Below, piece by piece: positions 59,657 to 64,000 of a DNA stretch of 64,000 nt. Each line of letters opens with the position of its first letter. Within the stretch, counting starts at the first letter, position 1. The notes under the pieces are model-generated. The model was given only the letters and a program-made list of their open reading frames with translations, was not told the DNA's origin and did no database searches. The position numbers and the translations under genes are program-made. The stretch covers positions 310,001-374,000 of the forward strand of contig NZ_CP040442.1 in the NCBI RefSeq assembly GCF_015191005.1, written 5' to 3'. This DNA is from Kaistella flava (ex Peng et al. 2021) (GTDB taxonomy: Bacteria > Bacteroidota > Bacteroidia > Flavobacteriales > Weeksellaceae).

Positions 59657-60256
59657 ATGAAAAAATTATTTGTTACCGTATTTTTATCGCTTTCCGTTTT
59701 GGGCTTTTCACAGTTCAGTGTTCCTACGGCAAGTCCACGTCAGAAGGTAGAACAGCAGTTCTCGATGACCAAAATTTCTGTTGATTATAGCCGTCCTGGT
59801 GTTAAGGGAAGAAAGGTTTTTGGCGAACTCGTTCCTTATGGAAAAGTTTGGCGTGCCGGAGCCAATTCTGCGACCAAGATTACATTTGAGCAAAATGTTA
59901 ACTTCGGTGGAAAAGATCTGATGGCCGGAACTTATGGCCTTTTCATCGTTCCAACAGAAAAAGAATGGAAAGTCATTTTAAATAAAGATTCCCAACAGTG
60001 GGGCGCTTACACTTATGATGAAAAACTGAATGTTGTTGAAGTTACCGTTCCTGTTCAGAAATTATCTGAAAAACAAGAATGGTTTGAAATTGCTCTAAAT
60101 CCTATTGATATTCATTCCACCGATTTAGTTTTTAAATGGGATACTACCAAAGTTGCAGTTACTGTAAAAGAAGCTAAGCCAGAAGTAGTAGCAAAAATCA
60201 TTGATAAACTTAATGAAATAAAGCAGATTGAAAAAGATGCAGCAGCTAAAAAATAA
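59657..60256 (+). CDS. DUF2911 exported protein
   Basis: A 199-residue protein with a signal peptide (MKKLFVTVFLSLSVLGFSQ). The DUF2911 body shows SPRQKVEQQFSMTKISVDYS, RPGVKGRKVFGELVPYGKVW, RAGANSATKITF and MAGTYGLFIVPTEKEW, all typical of this Bacteroidota periplasmic family of unknown function. The C-terminus is a Lys/Glu/Ala helix. A single gene with its own terminator. Confidence 0.92.
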   Translation: MKKLFVTVFLSLSVLGFSQFSVPTASPRQKVEQQFSMTKISVDYSRPGVKGRKVFGELVPYGKVWRAGANSATKITFEQNVNFGGKDLMAGTYGLFIVPTEKEWKVILNKDSQQWGAYTYDEKLNVVEVTVPVQKLSEKQEWFEIALNPIDIHSTDLVFKWDTTKVAVTVKEAKPEVVAKIIDKLNEIKQIEKDAAAKK

Positions 60257-60258
60257 TT

Positions 60259-60285
60259 AAAGGTGAACTTCGGTTCACTTTTTTT
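60259..60285 (+). terminator. Terminator after the DUF2911 gene
   Basis: GTGAAC-TTCG-GTTCAC (60263-60278) followed by seven T, two bases after the stop. Confidence 0.9.
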
Positions 60286-60306
60286 GTGCGCTTATAATTT
60301 TTATTT

Positions 60307-60386
60307 GGGCGTCTTAATCCGTCTTCCATTCCCGCTTTTTTGCTCCACTTTGTTCCGCAAAAAGAGCTCCATTCAAGCCGGGACGC
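60307..60386. repeat. Structured intergenic repeat (GGGCGTC...GGGACGC)
   Basis: An 80-base block closed by GCGTC (60309) and GACGC (60382) with an inner GCTTTTTTGC/GCAAAAAGAGC hairpin. It looks like a REP-type element common in Flavobacteriia. No gene lies between 60286 and 60627. Confidence 0.5.
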
Positions 60387-60447
60387 AAGATCTGTTATTT
60401 TAATAAAGGTCGGTCATAACCAAAACAATTTTGCGATATAATAAAAA

Positions 60448-60556
60448 ATTCCCCTCCATTGGAGGATGCGGAAAATTTTAAAAATTTTTGACGGGGTGGT
60501 TTATCCTGTCAACAGTCTCCAAGCATCCCTCATCCAACATCCATCATCCAGCATCA
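60448..60556. repeat. CCCCTCC/GGAGG block and CATCCATCATCC repeats
   Basis: CCCCTCCATTGGAGG (60451-60465) with a downstream GACGGGGTGG, then CATCC-type tandem sequence (60522-60556) that also occurs at 24178-24208. Probably degenerate dispersed repeats upstream of ada. Confidence 0.4.
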
Positions 60557-60627
60557 AAAAAAATACTTGTCAATTTTTCGGTTGCAATATTATTTCTGCT
60601 AAACTATTTTTGCTTTAAATTTACAGT

Positions 60628-61671
60628 ATGGAACTTTCAGACGACATCATGTACCAAGCCTCCGTTGACAAAAACCCTGATTTCGAAGGCGTTTTCTGGA
60701 TGGGCGTAAAAACTACCGGAATTTTTTGCCGACCGACTTGTACCGCTCGAAAGCCAAAACCTGAGAACGTTGAGTTCTTTCAAAATACAAAAGATGCCAT
60801 TTTAAAAGGCTATCGTCCTTGCAAGGTTTGTAAGCCACTGGAAAATCCAGATGAAACTCCCGAATATATTCAGCAAATTTTAGAAGAACTGCGAGAAGAT
60901 CCTTCTTTGAAATTTAAAGATTTCGATTTGATTCAACGTGGACTGGAACCTGCAACAGTAAGAAGATGGTTTCAGAAAAATCATGGAATGACCTTTCATT
61001 CTTTTCAAAGAATGTTTCGATTAAATACCGCTTTCAAAAAAATCCAGCAAGGAGAAAATATTATGGAAACTGCTTATGATAGTGGCTTCGAAAGTTTAAG
61101 TGGTTTTAATGAAAGTTTCAAATCCATATTTGGCGTTTCTCCCAAAAATTCGAAAACCCAAAGAATCATTGATTTAAAAAGAATTGAAACTCCCATCGGA
61201 ACCATGTACGCTGCCGCAGTGGAAGAAGGGATTTGTATGCTCGAATTCACCGACCGAAAAATGGTGGAAACCGAATTCAAAGATTTAGCAAAATCATTAA
61301 ATGCAACCATTGTTCAAGGTGAAAATCCACATTTCAAAACTTTAGAAAAAGAACTTTCAGAATATTTCGAAGGAAATCGAACAGAATTTACCGTTCCGCT
61401 TTCTCCTGTAGGAACAGAATTTCAGAAATCTGTCTGGAAAGTTTTACTGAAAATTCCTTATGGCGAAACCTGGACTTATCGTAAACAATCGGAAGTTTTA
61501 GGAGATGCTAAAAAAGTCCGTGCTGTTGCCAACGCTAATGGTATGAATAAAATCTCAATCATCATTCCGTGTCATCGAGTAATTGGAAGCAATGGAACTT
61601 TAACCGGTTATGGAGGTGGAATCTGGCGCAAACAAAAACTATTGGAATTGGAGAAAGCGATTCTTTTCTAA
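60628..61671 (+). CDS. ada: Bifunctional Ada-type regulator and DNA alkyltransferase
   Basis: A 347-residue protein with all three Ada parts: an N-terminal zinc domain (IFCRPTCTARKP and YRPCKVCKP, giving the four Cys, one of which accepts methyl groups from phosphotriesters), an AraC-type helix-turn-helix (LEPATVRRWFQKNHGMTFHS; ETAYDSGFESLSGFNESF) and a C-terminal O6-methylguanine methyltransferase with the acceptor Cys in IIIPCHRVIGSNG. It repairs alkylated DNA and probably activates its own gene after self-methylation. Confidence 0.95.
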   Translation: MELSDDIMYQASVDKNPDFEGVFWMGVKTTGIFCRPTCTARKPKPENVEFFQNTKDAILKGYRPCKVCKPLENPDETPEYIQQILEELREDPSLKFKDFDLIQRGLEPATVRRWFQKNHGMTFHSFQRMFRLNTAFKKIQQGENIMETAYDSGFESLSGFNESFKSIFGVSPKNSKTQRIIDLKRIETPIGTMYAAAVEEGICMLEFTDRKMVETEFKDLAKSLNATIVQGENPHFKTLEKELSEYFEGNRTEFTVPLSPVGTEFQKSVWKVLLKIPYGETWTYRKQSEVLGDAKKVRAVANANGMNKISIIIPCHRVIGSNGTLTGYGGGIWRKQKLLELEKAILF

Positions 61672-61705
61672 AAATAATTATATTTATGTAGCCAATTTTA
61701 ATTCT

Positions 61706-62275
61706 ATGAAATCAATTTTACTTTTTTTGCTTTTTACGAGTCAATTTTTATTCTCGCAACTTAATATTAATCACAGTGTGACGTTAAATATATGTGACAA
61801 TAATTTGGATGGAATAGAGATGGTGGATTTAAATAACACAATTCCTTTAATTTCCAGTGATGCCACATTGACCTATAAATTTTTCAATACTAATTCTGAT
61901 GCTCAAAATAATATCAATCCTATTCCAAATGTAAATATTGTAACATCCAACAAAATAATTTTCGTACGGGTAACTGCACTATCTTCTATGATTGATTTTG
62001 CTGTAATTCAAATTAATTTACTTGATTGTAGCATGAGTACAAGTGACCATGTTTTTACTAAAAAAACTGTTGTTTTTCCTAATCCTGCACATGATTACAT
62101 CTCAATAAATTCTAAAGAAAACTTTGCGCTGAAAGAAATTTATTCCTTAGATGGAAATAAAATTAAATCTTCTAAGGAAAATAAAATTTTTATATCCGAA
62201 TTAAAACCAGGTGTTTATATTCTGAAATTATTGAAAAATAATAGTTTTGAAACCATTAAATTTATAAAACTATGA
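61706..62275 (+). CDS. Small secreted protein with T9SS sorting domain
   Basis: A 189-residue protein with signal peptide MKSILLFLLFTSQFLFSQ. The central part is a short beta-rich domain (CDNNLDGIEMVDLNNTIPLI), and the last 75 residues are a type IX sorting domain (VVFPNPAHDYISINSKE, LKPGVYILKLLKNN, FIKL). The frame is open to 61610 inside ada, but the ATG at 61706 starts the signal peptide. The stop overlaps the next start by 4 bases (ATGA). Confidence 0.85.
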   Translation: MKSILLFLLFTSQFLFSQLNINHSVTLNICDNNLDGIEMVDLNNTIPLISSDATLTYKFFNTNSDAQNNINPIPNVNIVTSNKIIFVRVTALSSMIDFAVIQINLLDCSMSTSDHVFTKKTVVFPNPAHDYISINSKENFALKEIYSLDGNKIKSSKENKIFISELKPGVYILKLLKNNSFETIKFIKL

Positions 62276-62634
62276 ATCCAGACGATTTAAAAAATATTGC
62301 AAAACTTTGGTTTAAAGCATTTAATGAACATCAATTAGAAAACCTGCTGGAACTTTATGATGATAACGCAGAACATTTCAGTCCAAAATTGAAAATTCGC
62401 GAACCTAAAACCAATGGATTAATAAAAGGAAAAGACTCGCTTAGAAATTGGTGGAAAGAATGTTTCGAAAGATTACCAACTTTGCAATATGAAGTAAATA
62501 AATTAACCGCCGATTCTGAACAGGTTTTTATGGAATATACCAGAAAAGTTGAGGGAGAAGAAGATTTGCTAATTGGCGAAGTTTTGGAAATCAAGGACGG
62601 AAAAATTATTTTCTCCAGAGTTTATCACGGTTGA
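62272..62634 (+). CDS. SnoaL/NTF2-like protein
   Basis: A 120-residue NTF2-fold protein (MNPDDLKNIAKLWFKAFNEH; LLELYDDNAEHFSPKLKIRE; VFMEYTRKVEG). Such domains bind or convert small molecules, and the substrate cannot be told. Its start overlaps the T9SS gene by 4 bases, so the two are coupled, an odd pairing of a surface protein and a cytoplasmic protein. Confidence 0.8.
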   Translation: MNPDDLKNIAKLWFKAFNEHQLENLLELYDDNAEHFSPKLKIREPKTNGLIKGKDSLRNWWKECFERLPTLQYEVNKLTADSEQVFMEYTRKVEGEEDLLIGEVLEIKDGKIIFSRVYHG

Positions 62635-62649
62635 TTTTTAATAATTTAA

Positions 62650-62790
62650 AAAATAAAAACTCTCGCAGATTTAGCAAATCATGCAGATTTTTTTCAATGT
62701 TATTTTAGGAATTAATTTGCTGAGTGGAACGCCTTTTCAAAAGTAATTTTAAGAAGAATAAAAGATGAAGTCTTTGCTTACTTTTCATTA
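62650..62790. repeat. Degenerate dispersed repeat
   Basis: CTCGCAGATTTAGCAAATCATGCAGA near 62662 and GCTGAGTGGAACGCCTTTT near 62718 resemble the sequence beside prpE at 26470-26550 (GCTAAGTGAAACGCCTTTGCG). It is a non-coding, decayed member of a repeat family. Confidence 0.45.
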
Positions 62791-62852
62791 AAATATTTTC
62801 AGTTTATGATTTAGCATAAAAACTTATTTTTATCTTTGAAAAAACATCATCT

Positions 62853-63398
62853 ATGAATTTCTCCATGCAACCAACTTTAGAAAACGAACATATCAAATTA
62901 GTTCCTTTGCTGGAAAGTGATTTAGAAAGATTATTTGCTGTTGCTTCTGATCCCGAAGTTTGGGCGATGCATCCAAATAAAGAGCGTTACAAAAAAGAAG
63001 TTTTTCAGAATTTCTTTAATGGTGCCATTGAAAGTAAAGGTGCTTTTTTAATCATCGACAAGCATTCGGAAGAAGTTTTAGGAAGCACAAGATTTTATGA
63101 CTTTAACGAAAATGATAAAAGCATTTTCATTGGTTATACTTTTTACGGCACAAAATCTTGGGGAAGAAACATCAATTCGCAAGTGAAGAAAATGATGTTA
63201 AATTATATTTTTCAATTCGTAAATAAAGTTATTTTCCATGTAGGAAAAGATAATATCCGCTCAGTAAAGGCGATGACTAAACTCGGTGCAGAAAATCTAG
63301 GTGAAGAAGAAGTTGCCTATTTTGGAGAGGCAACGAAAACGAATGTCGTTTTTCAAATCAAAAAAGAGGACTGGGAATTGAAGCAGAATTTACATTGA
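62853..63398 (+). CDS. GNAT acetyltransferase (RimJ/RimL-like)
   Basis: A 181-residue GNAT protein with N-terminal LENEHIKLVPLLESDLERLF, the acetyl-CoA region near FIGYTFYGTKSWGRNINSQV and the closing RSVKAMTKLGAENLG typical of RimJ/RimL-type N-acetyltransferases. The substrate is unknown. ATG at 62853 or four codons later could be the start. Confidence 0.87.
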   Translation: MNFSMQPTLENEHIKLVPLLESDLERLFAVASDPEVWAMHPNKERYKKEVFQNFFNGAIESKGAFLIIDKHSEEVLGSTRFYDFNENDKSIFIGYTFYGTKSWGRNINSQVKKMMLNYIFQFVNKVIFHVGKDNIRSVKAMTKLGAENLGEEEVAYFGEATKTNVVFQIKKEDWELKQNLH

Positions 63399-63400
63399 AA

Positions 63401-63559
63401 TTACTTTCCAGAGCAATCCTGAAATAACTCAGCTCCATAATAAAAGACAAAAAGCCACGCAATTCCTTTTACGGTGAAAAAAATAAGTCCGCCGATTCCG
63501 ACGCGCTTAAACCACTTTTTAAATTTCGAATTTTTATCTTCAGGTTGTAAATTTTCCAT
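63401..63559 (-). CDS. Small membrane protein, 52 aa
   Basis: A short open frame on the minus strand, convergent with the GNAT gene (stops two bases apart). The product starts MENLQPEDKNSKFKKWFKRV and has one hydrophobic helix (GIGGLIFFTVKGIAWLFVFY) before a short tail DCSGK. The basic segment before the helix suggests a cytoplasmic N-terminus. It is too short for the usual gene-length cutoff; the clean layout and topology make it likely real. Confidence 0.65.
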   Translation of the reverse strand: MENLQPEDKNSKFKKWFKRVGIGGLIFFTVKGIAWLFVFYYGAELFQDCSGK

Positions 63560-63630
63560 GGAGAACTTTTTCCAAAATTAAGACTATTATTTAAGCCTTT
63601 AAAATTTAAGTATTAAAATAATTGATATTG

Positions 63631-63690
63631 ATGCTTTTAGGTGGAATTATTGTATTCATCGTATTTGCGATATTGTTTTCTAAATCTTAA
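63631..63690 (+). CDS. Possible 19-aa membrane peptide
   Basis: ATG to stop encodes MLLGGIIVFIVFAILFSKS, a single hydrophobic helix with a Lys near the end. It lies between the 52-residue gene and the ALDH gene. Small transmembrane peptides of this form exist, but a chance frame in AT-rich DNA is also possible. Confidence 0.3.
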   Translation: MLLGGIIVFIVFAILFSKS

Positions 63691-63776
63691 AATCATTTAA
63701 AATTCAATAAAACTCTGTTTAAATTTTTCTGATTTCAGTAATTTTTCTATCTTTAAGCATAATTCAAATTAATATT

Positions 63777-64000
63777 ATGTCCCAAACAAATCAGGATTTT
63801 GGAATAGAAAAATCCCTTTCTAATTTAGGTATTACAAAAGAAAATAAAGGCGTCTCTTCTGGCGGAAATTACTTTGCCAATGGTGATTTACTTGAAAGTT
63901 ACTCACCAACAGACGGAAAACTCATCGCAAAAGTTACAACAGCAAACGAAAGTGATTACGATCAAGTAATCGAAACTGCTAAAAAAGCGTATTTAGAATT
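63777..64000 (+). CDS. ALDH7-type aldehyde dehydrogenase, N-terminal part (partial)
   Basis: The frame runs off the right edge after 74 codons. It begins MSQTNQDFGIEKSLSNLGIT, and NKGVSSGGNYFANGDLLESY with SPTDGKLIAKVTTANESDYD matches the N-terminus of antiquitin/AmaB enzymes (2-aminoadipate or piperideine-6-carboxylate semialdehyde dehydrogenases of lysine breakdown). The catalytic Cys and Glu lie outside the window. TATCTTTA at 63749-63756 may be a weak -7 box. Confidence 0.8.
   Translation, partial: MSQTNQDFGIEKSLSNLGITKENKGVSSGGNYFANGDLLESYSPTDGKLIAKVTTANESDYDQVIETAKKAYLE

Noticed and set aside
60488..60709. 73-residue frame overlapping the start of ada
   Set aside because: It runs through repeat sequence and into ada in another frame; no domain.

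Overview
The window looks like a chromosome segment of a Bacteroidota bacterium of the Flavobacteriales, most like the Chryseobacterium group (Weeksellaceae). The signs are low GC, -7 promoter boxes of the TAnnTTTG type, few Shine-Dalgarno sites, two secreted proteins with type IX secretion C-terminal sorting domains, a DUF2911 protein, and an arginine operon with the Bacteroidota N-acylornithine carbamoyltransferase. The genus cannot be fixed from sequence alone.

Layout. 1-7,600: the right end of a prophage-like element, all on the minus strand: the start of a tail tape-measure-like gene, a DnaA-domain-IV-like protein, a replication/HTH protein, a helix-turn-helix regulator, small unknown genes and a terminal tyrosine integrase beside a tRNA-3'-end-like attachment site. 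7,871-11,258: a lipoprotein gene and a complete IS21-family element with 5-bp target duplications. 11,425-13,020: a peroxide-defence operon (nitroreductase, OhrR, Ohr) with a candidate OhrR operator. 13,152-15,313: a T9SS-exported delta-60 repeat protein and a transaldolase. 15,652-22,957: a type III polyketide synthase cluster with its own ACP, ketosynthase, dehydratase and enoyl-reductase-like SDR, a methyltransferase and an FAD oxidoreductase, interrupted by an oppositely oriented Old Yellow Enzyme.

23,162-36,450: a lipoprotein, then a short-chain carboxylate module: acetyl-CoA synthetase, propionyl-CoA synthetase, a receiver-only response regulator, an SSS-STAC histidine kinase of CrbS type with a small membrane partner, an MFS symporter, a porin and an InsA-like zinc-ribbon/HTH protein. 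A REP-associated Y1 transposase flanked by hairpins sits between kinase and regulator. 36,730-50,815: an eight-gene arginine operon (GNAT, argG, argC, argD, argF', argB, argE, argH), a convergent Lrp/AsnC regulator, and pyrB-carA-carB with two putative attenuators. The two operons share carbamoyl phosphate: carAB makes it, and pyrB and argF' consume it.

50,927-54,414: a WYL regulator facing three minus-strand genes (DUF3883 nuclease-like, AlbA_2-like, unknown), a candidate uncharacterised defence-type module. 54,584-56,768: an OpuC/EgtU-type permease-binding protein fusion with its ATPase. 56,857-60,256: ECF sigma factor and RskA anti-sigma factor divergent from periplasmic MsrB and a fasciclin protein, then DUF2911. 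60,628-64,000: Ada, a small T9SS protein, an NTF2-like protein, a GNAT, two small membrane peptides and the start of an ALDH7-type dehydrogenase.

The strongest leads for something undescribed are the pyrB and carA leader/attenuator pairs, the WYL-DUF3883-AlbA_2 gene group, the complete type III PKS lipid cluster, and the CrbS-like kinase locus split by a REP transposase. Interspersed intergenic repeats of several families recur through the window.
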